Of a DNA stretch of 27,106 nucleotides, positions 14,986 to 23,855 are shown piece by piece (the stretch's first letter is position 1; each line of letters starts with the position of its first letter). The notes under the pieces are model-generated. The model saw only the letters and a program-made list of their open reading frames with translations. It searched no databases and was not told the DNA's origin. The DNA comes from an uncultured Clostridia bacterium. GTDB taxonomy: Bacteria; Bacillota; Clostridia; Lachnospirales; Bianqueaceae. The translations under genes and the position numbers were made by a program. The stretch covers positions 1 through 27,106 of the forward strand of contig CALBGL010000015.1 in the NCBI GenBank assembly GCA_937892735.1, written 5' to 3'.

Positions 14986-15015
14986 ATTATACCACATCTC
15001 CCTACAGTCATACAA
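14986..15015 (-). promoter_or_regulatory. Promoter of the thioesterase gene
   Basis: On the minus strand TTGTAT (15015-15010) and TATAAT (14991-14986) are 18 bases apart. The repeated leader element begins one base after the -10 box. Confidence 0.6.
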
Positions 15016-15076
15016 TATAGGGAACTTAAATTTTTTCGTGTTTTGCTAAAAAAAGCCCCCTTCACGGTAAAATCTT

Positions 15077-15105
15077 TTGACAAATACTAGGATCTATGAG
15101 ATAAT
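15077..15105 (+). promoter_or_regulatory. Promoter of the paaK-ior operon
   Basis: TTGACA (15077-15082) and GATAAT (15100-15105) are 17 bases apart, about 65 bases before the first start codon. Confidence 0.75.
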
Positions 15106-15168
15106 AATAGAAATACCGAAGGAAGACAAAGGATTCTTTCTTCAGAATTAAGGAGAGGAAGTGCGCAG

Positions 15169-16482
15169 GTGTTTTTCCAGAAGGATATCGAGACGATGCC
15201 CCGTAAGGAGCTTTTGGAATTACAGCTTCAAAAGCTGAAAGCGACTGTAGCATACTGCTATCATCATACAGCTTTCTATCGCGAACGATTAGATCAAGCA
15301 GGAGTGGGAGATGGGAGCAAGATTAAGCAGTTATCAGATATACAATATATTCCATATACGACGAAAGATGATTTTAGGGATCATTATCCCTTTGGCCTGA
15401 TGGCAGTTCCCATGAATCAGATTGTGAGGATTCATGCCTCTTCTGGGACAACTGGCAAGCCTACGGTAGGCGTTTATACGCGAGAGGATCTGGATATATG
15501 GTCCGATTGCGTAGCCCGTGTTGCGGTGGCTGGTGGCGTGACGGCAGATGATATCGTACAGATCAGCTTCGGTTACGGACTTTTTACCGGAGCGTTAGGG
15601 CTGCATTATGGTTTGGAAAAGATCGGGGCCACCGTCATACCCGCTTCGTCTGGAAATACGGAAAAGCAGATGATGATGTTTCGAGATTTTGGAGTGACGG
15701 GCTTGGTAGCGACGCCTTCATATGCGCTATATTTGAGTGAAGCGGTAAAAGAAGCGGGGCACCCGCTGTCAGAATACAAGCTGCGGCTGGGGATCCTGGG
15801 CTCGGAGCCCTGTACGCCACAGATGCGGAACCAGATCGAGGACAATCTGCATATCTACGTTTCTGATAACTATGGGATGACGGAATTGGGGGGTCCTGGC
15901 GTAGCGGGGGATTGCCCGGAACGTCAGGGGATGCACATCGCAGAAGATCATTTTCTGCCGGAAATCATTGATCCAGAGACGGGAGAACGTCTGGGAGAAG
16001 GCGAACAGGGAGAGCTGGTTGTGACTACACTGAGCAAAGTGGGAATGCCGGTATTGCGGTATCGTACAAAGGATATCACCTCGCTTACATATGAACCCTG
16101 CCCATGTGGCCGTACACATGTCCGTATGTCAAAGACGGCAGGCCGTACGGACGATATGCTGATTATTAAGGGGGTCAATGTATTCCCCACGCAGATTGAG
16201 AGTGTCCTGATCGGCACACCGCATATTGGACCGCATTATCGACTGATTGTGCGCCGAAAGAACTACCGAGACACATTGGAGATTCAAGTCGAACTGATCA
16301 ATGCGGATTTGCTGGATCGATATCGAGAGTTGGAGGCGTTACAGCACAGCCTGCATGATCGGCTGAAGAGCGTGTTGGGGTTGGAAGCGAAAGTGACACT
16401 GGTACAGCCTAAAACATTAGAAAGATTTCAGGGAAAGGCCAAGCGGATTTTGGATCTGCGCAACCAACCTGAGGAAGAGTAA
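15169..16482 (+). CDS. paaK: Phenylacetate-CoA ligase family enzyme (first copy)
   Basis: This is a 437-residue AMP-forming aryl-acetate:CoA ligase. Phosphate-binding loop HASSGTTGKPTVG lies near residues 89-101, then the adenylate motif SDNYGMTELGGPG (about 228), and hinge/C-terminal motifs RYRTKDIT and GRTDDMLIIKGVNVFP (about 327). The segment PCPCGRTHVRM is usual in this family. It joins phenylacetate, indoleacetate or a similar acid to CoA with ATP, or runs in reverse to recover energy from the CoA ester. The GTG start at 15169 follows AGGAGAGGAAG. It leads an operon with iorA, iorB and a second ligase. Which aryl acid it prefers cannot be told. Confidence 0.92.
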   Translation: MFFQKDIETMPRKELLELQLQKLKATVAYCYHHTAFYRERLDQAGVGDGSKIKQLSDIQYIPYTTKDDFRDHYPFGLMAVPMNQIVRIHASSGTTGKPTVGVYTREDLDIWSDCVARVAVAGGVTADDIVQISFGYGLFTGALGLHYGLEKIGATVIPASSGNTEKQMMMFRDFGVTGLVATPSYALYLSEAVKEAGHPLSEYKLRLGILGSEPCTPQMRNQIEDNLHIYVSDNYGMTELGGPGVAGDCPERQGMHIAEDHFLPEIIDPETGERLGEGEQGELVVTTLSKVGMPVLRYRTKDITSLTYEPCPCGRTHVRMSKTAGRTDDMLIIKGVNVFPTQIESVLIGTPHIGPHYRLIVRRKNYRDTLEIQVELINADLLDRYRELEALQHSLHDRLKSVLGLEAKVTLVQPKTLERFQGKAKRILDLRNQPEEE

Positions 16483-16495
16483 GGAGGAAAGAGCG

Positions 16496-18241
16496 TTGAA
16501 AAAGATCATGTTGGGCAATGAAGCTGTTGCCCGCGGATTATATGAGGCGGGCGTCCGGGTGGTGTCCAGTTATCCGGGAACCCCCAGCACGGAGATTACG
16601 GAGGCGGCCACGCAATATGAGGATATATATTGTGAGTGGGCGCCGAATGAGAAGGTGGCGACAGAGACCGCGATTGGAGCCTGTATCGCGGGCAGCCGCG
16701 CGTTCAGCGGCATGAAGCATGTAGGGTTGAATGTGGCGGCGGATCCGCTGTATACGGCCTCTTATACGGGGGTCAACGCCGGTCTAGTGATTGGTGTAGC
16801 CGATGATCCGGGAATGCATTCTTCGCAGAATGAGCAGGACTCGCGGCATCATGCGATTGCGGCGAAGCTGGCGATGCTGGAGCCGGCAGATTCGACAGAA
16901 TGTCTGGAATTTACGAAGTTAGCGTATACGCTCTCTGAGGAGTTTGATACGCCGGTGATGCTGCGTCTGACGACACGAATCGCGCATTCCAGAAGCCTAG
17001 TAGAAGAGCATGAGCCACAGGAAATTTCGGAGCGAGAGTTTGATAAAAATCCGCAGAAATATGTAATGATGCCGGCGATGGCCATCAAAAGACACGCGGT
17101 CATTGAGGAACGCCAGCGCAAGCTACAGGAATACGCGGAGACAACACCGATCAACCAGGTGGAAGACCATGGCGCGAAAATTGGTGTTATCGCGGCGGGA
17201 ATCTGTTATCAATACGCGAGAGAAGCGCTGGGAGAAGGCGCGAATTACTTGAAGCTGGGCATGGTGAATCCGTTGCCCGTGGAGTTGATCCGTGATTTCG
17301 CCAAGCGTTGTGAAAAGGTCTATGTGATAGAAGAGCTGGATAGTGTGATTGAGGATCATTGCCGTAAGATCGGCGTATCTGTTATAGGAAAAGAATGTTT
17401 TACGCTGTTAGGCGAGTATTCTCAGAATATGATCCGGGAGAAGATTTTGGGAGTTCGACCGGAAGTCATGCAGACGGATTTAGAGATTCCAGGACGTCCG
17501 CCAGTTCTTTGCGCGGGATGTCCTCATCGTGGCATGTTCTACTTGCTGAAAAAACTAAAGTGTAACGTGAGCGGAGATATTGGCTGTTATACGCTGGGGG
17601 CCCTGGCTCCGCTGTCTTCGATCGATACCAGCATCTGTATGGGGGCGTCGGTTTCAGCTCTGCATGGGATGGTGAAGGCAAAAGGAAAGGAATTTGCCAA
17701 GAAGTCCGTAGCAGTTATTGGGGATTCTACCTTTATTCATTCGGGGATTACAGGTATGATCAATATGGCCTATAATCAAGGATATGGTACCATTATCGTA
17801 CTGGATAACTCGATTACGGGGATGACGGGACATCAGAATAATCCGGCAAATGGTTTGACGATCAAGGGGGATCCTACGATTGCTGTGAATCTGGAGGCTT
17901 TGGCAAAGGCCTGTGGGTTCCAACGCGTGCGGGTTGTGGATCCGTATGATCTAAAGGATACAGAACAGGTGCTGAAAGAGGAGCTGGCAGCAGAAGAGCC
18001 TTCTTTGGTGATCTCTCGCAGACCCTGCATGCTTCTTAAGACCGTCAAGCATCGTCCGCCGCTGGCAGTGGATCCGCAAAAGTGTATTGGGTGTAAGAGC
18101 TGCATGCGGGTGGGATGCCCGGCCATCAGTATTCGAGATGGAAAAGCAGTGATTGATTTTACGCAATGTATGGGATGTAGTTTCTGTAAGCAGCTTTGTC
18201 CTAAGGATGCCATCGGTGTGAAAGGAGGTGCCCAGGCATGA
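16496..18241 (+). CDS. iorA: Indolepyruvate:ferredoxin oxidoreductase, alpha subunit
   Basis: This 581-residue subunit carries thiamine diphosphate and iron-sulfur centres. It oxidatively decarboxylates aryl pyruvates to aryl-acetyl-CoA with ferredoxin as acceptor, or works in the reverse, carboxylating direction. The N-terminal pyrimidine-binding part begins LGNEAVARGLYEAGVRVVSS. The ThDP-binding region is GDSTFIHSGITGMINMAYNQ with LDNSITGMTGHQNNP (about residues 415-450). The C-terminus is a two-cluster ferredoxin-like domain with CIGCKSCMRVGCP and CMGCSFCKQLCP. Its length is close to that expected for the family. TTG 16496 follows AGGAGGAAAG. It overlaps iorB by ATGA. Confidence 0.96.
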   Translation: MKKIMLGNEAVARGLYEAGVRVVSSYPGTPSTEITEAATQYEDIYCEWAPNEKVATETAIGACIAGSRAFSGMKHVGLNVAADPLYTASYTGVNAGLVIGVADDPGMHSSQNEQDSRHHAIAAKLAMLEPADSTECLEFTKLAYTLSEEFDTPVMLRLTTRIAHSRSLVEEHEPQEISEREFDKNPQKYVMMPAMAIKRHAVIEERQRKLQEYAETTPINQVEDHGAKIGVIAAGICYQYAREALGEGANYLKLGMVNPLPVELIRDFAKRCEKVYVIEELDSVIEDHCRKIGVSVIGKECFTLLGEYSQNMIREKILGVRPEVMQTDLEIPGRPPVLCAGCPHRGMFYLLKKLKCNVSGDIGCYTLGALAPLSSIDTSICMGASVSALHGMVKAKGKEFAKKSVAVIGDSTFIHSGITGMINMAYNQGYGTIIVLDNSITGMTGHQNNPANGLTIKGDPTIAVNLEALAKACGFQRVRVVDPYDLKDTEQVLKEELAAEEPSLVISRRPCMLLKTVKHRPPLAVDPQKCIGCKSCMRVGCPAISIRDGKAVIDFTQCMGCSFCKQLCPKDAIGVKGGAQA

Positions 18242-18810
18242 AATCGCTGAATGTGATGATTGTTGGCGTTGGCGGCCAGGGAACACTTCTGGCCAGCCGT
18301 GTTCTGGGAGCGGCCATGCAGGCCGCGGGTCAGGATGTCAAAGTCAGTGAGGTGCATGGTATGAGCCAGCGCGGAGGCTCGGTCGTGACTTATGTGCGCG
18401 CGGGAGAAAAAGTGTATTCCCCCATTATCAATCCAGGAGAGGCGGATTTGATCCTGGCTTTTGAACAGTTGGAAGCGGCCAGATGGCTTCCTTATTTGAA
18501 AAAAGAAGGAATGTTGATCGTGAATACGCAGAAGATGGATCCCATGCCGGTGGTCACAGGGGCAGCCAGATATCCGGAAGGAGTCTTGGAAGCGATTCAG
18601 AAAGCGGGTGCACGGCTGCAGGCAGTAGATGCATTGAAATTGGCAATGGAAGCAGGATCCGTCAAGGCGGTAAATATCGTTTTGATTGGGGTCATGGCCA
18701 GACAGACCGATATCCCGAAGGAAGTATGGCAGGAAGCGGTACGCACTACAGTACCAGAGAGATTCGCTGAACTCAATCTAAAGGCTTTTGAGGCCGGATA
18801 TACAGCATGA
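18238..18810 (+). CDS. iorB: Indolepyruvate:ferredoxin oxidoreductase, beta subunit
   Basis: This is the 190-residue partner of IorA, belonging to the pyruvate ferredoxin oxidoreductase gamma-domain family. MIVGVGGQGTLLASRVLGAAM at the N-terminus is the conserved glycine-rich entry, and GMSQRGGSVVTYVRAG (about residues 41-56) is the second family motif. It starts at ATG 18238 overlapping the iorA stop by 4 bases, with GGAGGTG just before. Together with IorA it forms the two-subunit enzyme used by anaerobes on phenylpyruvate, hydroxyphenylpyruvate and indolepyruvate. Confidence 0.95.
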   Translation: MKSLNVMIVGVGGQGTLLASRVLGAAMQAAGQDVKVSEVHGMSQRGGSVVTYVRAGEKVYSPIINPGEADLILAFEQLEAARWLPYLKKEGMLIVNTQKMDPMPVVTGAARYPEGVLEAIQKAGARLQAVDALKLAMEAGSVKAVNIVLIGVMARQTDIPKEVWQEAVRTTVPERFAELNLKAFEAGYTA

Positions 18811-18833
18811 TAAAAGGGACGGGGAGGCCAACG

Positions 18834-20144
18834 ATGGAAAGAGAAGAACTGTATTTTCAACCGGAGATAGAATGTGCGGAGCCGGAGGTGCTGCGCGAAA
18901 TTCAATCGGAGCGTCTGCGCAGCATGGTAGCGCGGTGTTATCATCATGTTCCCTTTTATCGCCGCAAGCTGGATGAGATGGGGATCCGGCCAGAAGACAT
19001 TCAGAGTATTGATGATATCGTAAAACTGCCGTTTACGTATAAGACAGATCTGAGAGATCATTTTCCGTATGGCCTGGTTGCAGTACCCAAGGAAGAAGTG
19101 GTGCGTGTACATGCCTCTTCAGGAACCACGGGGAAACAGACTGTGGTGGCCTATACGCAGCATGATATTGATGTGTGGGCGAATGGCGCGGCGCGTGCAT
19201 TGACCGCCGCCGGATGTACCAAGAGTGATTATGTCCATATCTCTTATGGATACGGCCTATTTACGGGAGGATTAGGCTTGCATTATGGCGCGGAGAAGCT
19301 GGGAGCCGCGGCGATTCCTGTATCTTCGGGGAATACGAAGAGGCAGGTGCAGATTTTGCAGGATTTTGGAAGCAACTTCCTTTGTTGTACACCCTCCTAT
19401 GCGGCTTATATCGGCGAGACTTGCCGAGAGATGGGAGTGGACACTACCAAGATTCCGTTGCGGGCCGGATTGTTCGGCGCGGAGGCATGGAGCGAAGGGA
19501 TGCGCGAAAACATTGAGAGGCTTCTTAACATTGACGCGTATGATATCTATGGATTGTCGGAGATCGCGGGGCCGGGAGTCGCTTATGAGTGCAGAGAGAA
19601 ACAAGGACTGCATGTGTGTGAAGACTATTTTTATCCGGAGATCATAGATCCGGATACGGGGAAGGTGCTTCCCGACGGGGAGTATGGAGAGCTTGTCTTT
19701 ACTTGTATTGGGAAAGAGGCGCTTCCGCTGATTCGCTATAGGACGAAGGATATCAGCGCGCTGGTGAGAGAAAAGTGCGCGTGTGGAAGAACCGTCGTAC
19801 GGCTTAAGAAACTTAAAGGACGTACAGACGATATGTTGATTATTCGGGGTGTCAATGTATTCCCCTCTCAGGTGGAATATGTATTGACGGAGATGGGACT
19901 GGAACCAAACTATCTGATTGTTGTTGATCGGGTAGGGGTATTGGATACCATGGAAGTGCAAGTAGAGATGACCCCTAAGATGTTCTCGGATTCAGTGAAA
20001 GATATCGAGTCATATGAGAGGCGTCTGGCTGCGGCGATGCAGTCAACGCTTAACATTGCTGCCAATGTGAAGCTGGTGGCTCCGAAATCGCTCAGTCGTT
20101 CGGAGGGGAAGGCGCAGCGTGTTATTGATCGAAGAAAGATTTGA
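18834..20144 (+). CDS. paaK: Phenylacetate-CoA ligase family enzyme (second copy)
   Basis: This 436-residue paralogue of the ligase at 15169 aligns with it along its whole length. It has HASSGTTGKQTVV near residue 92, YDIYGLSEIAGPG near 238, the CACGRTVVRL segment and GRTDDMLIIRGVNVFPSQ. I choose ATG 18834 because it follows GGGGAGG with 6 bases between. ATG 18807, which overlaps the iorB stop, is an alternative adding 9 residues. Two ligases flanking one IorAB suggest different aryl acids (for example phenylacetate and indoleacetate) or opposing directions. The adenylate motif differs (GLSEIAG against GMTELGG), in keeping with distinct substrates. Confidence 0.92.
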   Translation: MEREELYFQPEIECAEPEVLREIQSERLRSMVARCYHHVPFYRRKLDEMGIRPEDIQSIDDIVKLPFTYKTDLRDHFPYGLVAVPKEEVVRVHASSGTTGKQTVVAYTQHDIDVWANGAARALTAAGCTKSDYVHISYGYGLFTGGLGLHYGAEKLGAAAIPVSSGNTKRQVQILQDFGSNFLCCTPSYAAYIGETCREMGVDTTKIPLRAGLFGAEAWSEGMRENIERLLNIDAYDIYGLSEIAGPGVAYECREKQGLHVCEDYFYPEIIDPDTGKVLPDGEYGELVFTCIGKEALPLIRYRTKDISALVREKCACGRTVVRLKKLKGRTDDMLIIRGVNVFPSQVEYVLTEMGLEPNYLIVVDRVGVLDTMEVQVEMTPKMFSDSVKDIESYERRLAAAMQSTLNIAANVKLVAPKSLSRSEGKAQRVIDRRKI

Positions 20145-20163
20145 GGAGAAGGAGGAAAAAAAG

Positions 20164-20598
20164 ATGAGCGTTCAGCAGTTATCCGTATTTGTGGAGAATA
20201 AACGTGGCGGCCTGGCCGAAGTAACGCATGCCTTGGCGCAAAACCATATCAATATTCTGGCCTTGTCCATCGCGGATACGACGGATTATGGTGTTTTGCG
20301 GATGATCGTAGATCGACCGGAAGAGGCCGCAGAGCTATTGAAGGTGCAGAACGCGGCAGTGACTTTAACAGATGTATTGGCGGTAAAGATGCCAAACCAT
20401 CCTGGTGGTTTAGATGGAGCTGTGCAGGCGTTATCTGCGGAGAATATCAGTATAGAATATATGTATGCTTTTGTATGTCCTTTGCCGGAAGAAGCCTGTA
20501 TGGTTTTTCGGGTAGAGGAACGAGACAGGGCAGGAAAGGTGTTGGAGGACGCAGGCTATACCCAGCTTGTAACCAGTGATTTATATGAGCGAAAATAG
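20164..20598 (+). CDS. Tandem ACT-domain protein
   Basis: This 144-residue protein is made of two ACT domains (about residues 3-68 and 71-140). The first begins QLSVFVENKRGGLAEVTHAL with the usual ligand-binding RGGLAE turn and NINILALSIADTTDYG-like strand. The second begins VLAVKMPNHPGGLDGAVQAL. Such proteins bind amino acids; in clusters with paaK and iorAB they are common and may sense aromatic amino acids or tune enzyme activity. ATG 20164 follows GGAGG; an in-frame ATG at 20119 inside the previous gene lacks such a site. It overlaps the DegV start. Confidence 0.92.
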   Translation: MSVQQLSVFVENKRGGLAEVTHALAQNHINILALSIADTTDYGVLRMIVDRPEEAAELLKVQNAAVTLTDVLAVKMPNHPGGLDGAVQALSAENISIEYMYAFVCPLPEEACMVFRVEERDRAGKVLEDAGYTQLVTSDLYERK

Positions 20599-21484
20599 AC
20601 AAACTTCATTTCAGATTATTTCAGATGGCGCGTGTGATATCGGATTGGAAACCGCGAGACAGCATCAGATTGAAATCGTTCCATTCTATGTGACCTTTGA
20701 TGGACAGCAGTATGTCAAAGAGGAAAAGGAGATGAAAGTGCGGGATATTTATCAGAAAATGAAAGATATGCCGGGAACATTTCCGAAAACCTCATTGCCT
20801 ACGGTGATGGACTATGTCGAGGTTTTTCGGCCGTATGTGGAGAAGGGCATACCGATCCTGTGTATCTGTCTTAGTGCGAAATTCACGGGATCCTATAATT
20901 CCGCGCAGTTAGCAAAAGAAGAATTGCACGGACAGTATGCGCATGCGGAGATTGAAGTCATTGATTCTACGCTGGCCACGGTTTTGCAGGGAAGCTTTGT
21001 GCTGGAAGCCGCGCGTATGCGCGATCAGGGGATGCTGCTTCAAGAGGCGGTACATCTTCTGGAACGATTGAAGAAAACGGGGCGTATCTTTTTCACAATT
21101 GATACGATGGAGTATCTAGCGCATGGAGGCCGAGCCGGAAAAGTGCTGAGCACGATTGGAGCGAAGCTGCCGTTTAAACCGATGATTGTGATGAAAGAGG
21201 GAGAGCTGTTTCCGTCAGGTGTCAGCCGCTCCAGAAAGCATGCGCTGCGAAAGGTCATTCAGATGATGGATACTTTCTGTACGGAAAATCATGTGCGGAC
21301 GGAAGAGTATCGTGTCATGACGGGATTCGGGTATGACCAGCAGGAATGTGAGGAGTTTTCTAAGGAACTGGAACAGAGGATCGGAATCGTTCCAGAAATG
21401 ATGCAAATCGGCGCTACGATTGGCGTACACACGGGTCCGGATCCGATCGGGACGGGTCTCATTCGAAAGTTTGAAACGATTTAA
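20585..21484 (+). CDS. degV: DegV family fatty-acid-binding protein
   Basis: This is a 299-residue DegV protein. FQIISDGACDIGLE at the start, FPKTSLPTVMDY (near residue 70), ICLSAKFTGSYNSAQLA (near 98), VIDSTLATVLQGSFVLEA, the MEYLAHGGRAGK block and the C-terminal GATIGVHTGPDPIG are all family hallmarks. DegV proteins bind a fatty acid and can present it to fatty acid kinase. I choose ATG 20585 over GTG 20576; neither has a strong ribosome binding site, so translation is probably coupled to the ACT gene, which it overlaps by 14 bases. It is the last gene of the operon. Confidence 0.9.
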   Translation: MSENRQTSFQIISDGACDIGLETARQHQIEIVPFYVTFDGQQYVKEEKEMKVRDIYQKMKDMPGTFPKTSLPTVMDYVEVFRPYVEKGIPILCICLSAKFTGSYNSAQLAKEELHGQYAHAEIEVIDSTLATVLQGSFVLEAARMRDQGMLLQEAVHLLERLKKTGRIFFTIDTMEYLAHGGRAGKVLSTIGAKLPFKPMIVMKEGELFPSGVSRSRKHALRKVIQMMDTFCTENHVRTEEYRVMTGFGYDQQECEEFSKELEQRIGIVPEMMQIGATIGVHTGPDPIGTGLIRKFETI

Positions 21485-21500
21485 ACGCAAATAGATACAG

Positions 21501-21549
21501 AAAAAGGACTTTCTGGCGAAGAAATTGGCTGAGAAAGTCCTTTTTCATA
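21501..21549. terminator. Bidirectional terminator between convergent operons
   Basis: AAAAAGGACTTTCT (21501-21514) pairs perfectly with AGAAAGTCCTTTTT (21532-21545). The A-rich left and T-rich right sides allow termination on both strands. This is what the convergent degV and transglutaminase genes require. Confidence 0.85.
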
Positions 21550-21560
21550 GATTCCTGATT

Positions 21561-23855
21561 TTACGACATTTCTTTGCCCTTCTTGGACCTGCGCGGTCTG
21601 GAAAAGAAGAAACTGGGAAGGAAACGCCGCAGAAAATATCCCCAAAATCCCAGAACTTTACGCAAATGTGCTTCGATGATCTGATGGCTATGCGCCATTT
21701 GTTCGATTTCGGCTTGTCTGGGGGTATAATCACCAAAACGGAGTCGATTCATCACCTGACTGATCGAGGCTATGGAGAGGCCGAGCTCTGTGGGCAGCAC
21801 ACGATCCGCTTGCTTACCCAGAGACAACATCGTATCTTCATTGTGAATTTGAAGCCCGAAGAGAGCGAGTTGACGCAGAAGATCATGGTAATAGTATTCT
21901 GCGGCATCTTCTGGGTGAGGAGTATGCTTCGTGACATATTCCAAGGTATATTTTCGCGTGAAATAGGTCATGCCATAGTATAGGAATACGGTGAAAAACG
22001 CGAGAGGAATCAGTACCCAGAGGAGCCCCAGCGGATTCCAGGAGTCAGGAGCCTCTTCTTCTGGTGGTGTCATGGGAGAGGACGGCGCTTCTTCCTCTGA
22101 TTCTTCCATTATCGGAGAGGGTGTTTTGGAGGGAATAGATTCCGGTTCTTCGGGAATGGGCATGTTCAAAAGGAAAATGTCCTGGGAAAGAGCATCTAAT
22201 GGCACCCATCCGATCTGGTGGAGATAAATCTCGGTCCATGCGTGTCCGGTCGCCTGTGTCGCCTGATATCCGTTTCCGTTTTCTTCCGGGATCATTCCAT
22301 ATCCGGTGACATATCGGGCGGGAATGCCTTCCAGACGGCACATCACTGTTAACGCGGAGGCGTAATATACGCAGTATCCCTGACGATCCTGCAGAAAGTA
22401 AGCCACAAAATCCTCTTCCGGGTCTGGCGTGCCAGGGGTCAGCGTGTACGTGCATTGTTCAGAAAGATAGTCTCGCAGCGCCATCGCTTTTGCATAGGGG
22501 GAATCCTGGTCTGAAACAATCTCATTACACAGGGCCTCCACCCATGAAGGAAGCGTGGATGGAATCTGCAGGCATAGAGAAGCGATTTCCTCATAGGCAG
22601 AATCGGTTTGGTCCGATACCATCTCTTCCAAAAGCAGCATATGTTCATCGAACCTGTCATCAGTATGATCCCAGATGTTGGCGCTTGCCTGATAGGAATA
22701 GCTATAGGCAGGCTGAAAGGAGAGATAGGTTTCTCCCTGCGTATTAAAGTATAGGTCTTGTTGTTGTGTGTTGACGCGGATATCACGAGCACGATATGGA
22801 AGAAACAGGGAACGATAGGCAGCGCTGCACCGGATGCGAGCATCCACTGTGATAGTCGTGGAATTGAGAAGGAAACGAATAGAAGAAGCATCCTGCGGCA
22901 GATCATACCCATAGGCGTCTGCGCGCTGCCCCTGCCAGAATAGGCTCTCTAGGCGGAAATTACCATAGGAATAGTCCGGTGTATCCTGCCAGGAAGAGCC
23001 GGTGTAATAATCCAGCGCTTCTCCGCGTAATAGGAAGGGAGAGTTGGTATCAATAGAGAAGACTACCTGATCGTCCAATTCCACATCGCCGCCCAATGTA
23101 TCTCCCTGGGGCATCCATCCCATACTGCGCATGGAGGTAATCGGCCAGTCCGGCAGATCGCCCCAGTGATATTCGAAAAAGTCTTCGATATCATGCACGA
23201 GATTCTGAAAACCGCGGGAGGTCCACTGCTCGTCTTCAGAGGGGGCAAGCCAGAAACTGCCGATCAGGATGACAGGGAGAAATAGGAGCGCGAGAAATTG
23301 CGCGCGAATCCGGCCATTTGTACGGAGCAGACCACGAGGCAGACAAAGAATCAATGCGGCGCAGAGCAGAAAAAAGGGAATCCAGAGATCCTGTTCCTTG
23401 TGGAAGCCCTGAAACAGAAGCAGTCCTAAAGAAAGCAGGCAGAGAATCCATAAGGAAAAAAGCTTGCGTACAAGCAGCCAAAATAGCAGCACAACGGGAG
23501 TCAGAAGAAGAAGATAGGCCAGGTTGCGCCCCCATGCATGGGAATAGAGGGCATTTTCCGGCATGCCGGAAAAACACCAGGCGAAAAAACCCTGTAGAAA
23601 GGCGGCCAGGGATTCGCCCTGCCACCAGAAAATCAGGGCAGACAGCAATCCTATGCCCGCCAGTACGGCAAACGGAAGCAGGAGGCGAATCTCCAGAAGA
23701 CTCCAGAACAGGAGCAGTCCCAATAGGAGCAGGAACTGATGCGCTAGACTTAGAGAATGGCCAAACAGGGGGAGCAGGATATAGGAAGCGCCCAGGGCAA
23801 AGAGCAGTATACAAAGAGCATCCAAACAATATAGGCGGAAGGCGCCGGATTTCAT
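21561..23855 (-). CDS. Membrane-bound transglutaminase-like protein (TgpA/DUF3488 type)
   Basis: This is a 764-residue protein. The first roughly 210 residues hold about seven hydrophobic helices, followed by a large extracytoplasmic region. The transglutaminase-like core has catalytic Cys in QGYCVYYASALTVMC (near residue 493), then GIPARYVTGYGMI, His in ATGHAWTEIY (near 538) and Asp in GWVPLDAL (near 553). A Pro/Ser/Glu-rich linker leads to one more helix (near 620) and a cytoplasmic DUF4129-like tail. The set of MoxR ATPase, DUF58 and this protein is a common bacterial module whose exact job is unsettled. ATG 23855 follows AGGAGG and overlaps the DUF58 stop by ATGA. Confidence 0.92.
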   Translation of the reverse strand: MKSGAFRLYCLDALCILLFALGASYILLPLFGHSLSLAHQFLLLLGLLLFWSLLEIRLLLPFAVLAGIGLLSALIFWWQGESLAAFLQGFFAWCFSGMPENALYSHAWGRNLAYLLLLTPVVLLFWLLVRKLFSLWILCLLSLGLLLFQGFHKEQDLWIPFFLLCAALILCLPRGLLRTNGRIRAQFLALLFLPVILIGSFWLAPSEDEQWTSRGFQNLVHDIEDFFEYHWGDLPDWPITSMRSMGWMPQGDTLGGDVELDDQVVFSIDTNSPFLLRGEALDYYTGSSWQDTPDYSYGNFRLESLFWQGQRADAYGYDLPQDASSIRFLLNSTTITVDARIRCSAAYRSLFLPYRARDIRVNTQQQDLYFNTQGETYLSFQPAYSYSYQASANIWDHTDDRFDEHMLLLEEMVSDQTDSAYEEIASLCLQIPSTLPSWVEALCNEIVSDQDSPYAKAMALRDYLSEQCTYTLTPGTPDPEEDFVAYFLQDRQGYCVYYASALTVMCRLEGIPARYVTGYGMIPEENGNGYQATQATGHAWTEIYLHQIGWVPLDALSQDIFLLNMPIPEEPESIPSKTPSPIMEESEEEAPSSPMTPPEEEAPDSWNPLGLLWVLIPLAFFTVFLYYGMTYFTRKYTLEYVTKHTPHPEDAAEYYYHDLLRQLALFGLQIHNEDTMLSLGKQADRVLPTELGLSIASISQVMNRLRFGDYTPRQAEIEQMAHSHQIIEAHLRKVLGFWGYFLRRFLPSFFFSRPRRSKKGKEMS

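Noticed and set aside
19272..19961. Minus-strand open frame of 229 codons inside the second phenylacetate-CoA ligase gene.
   Set aside because: Antisense to a clear enzyme gene; length results from codon bias of the true gene.
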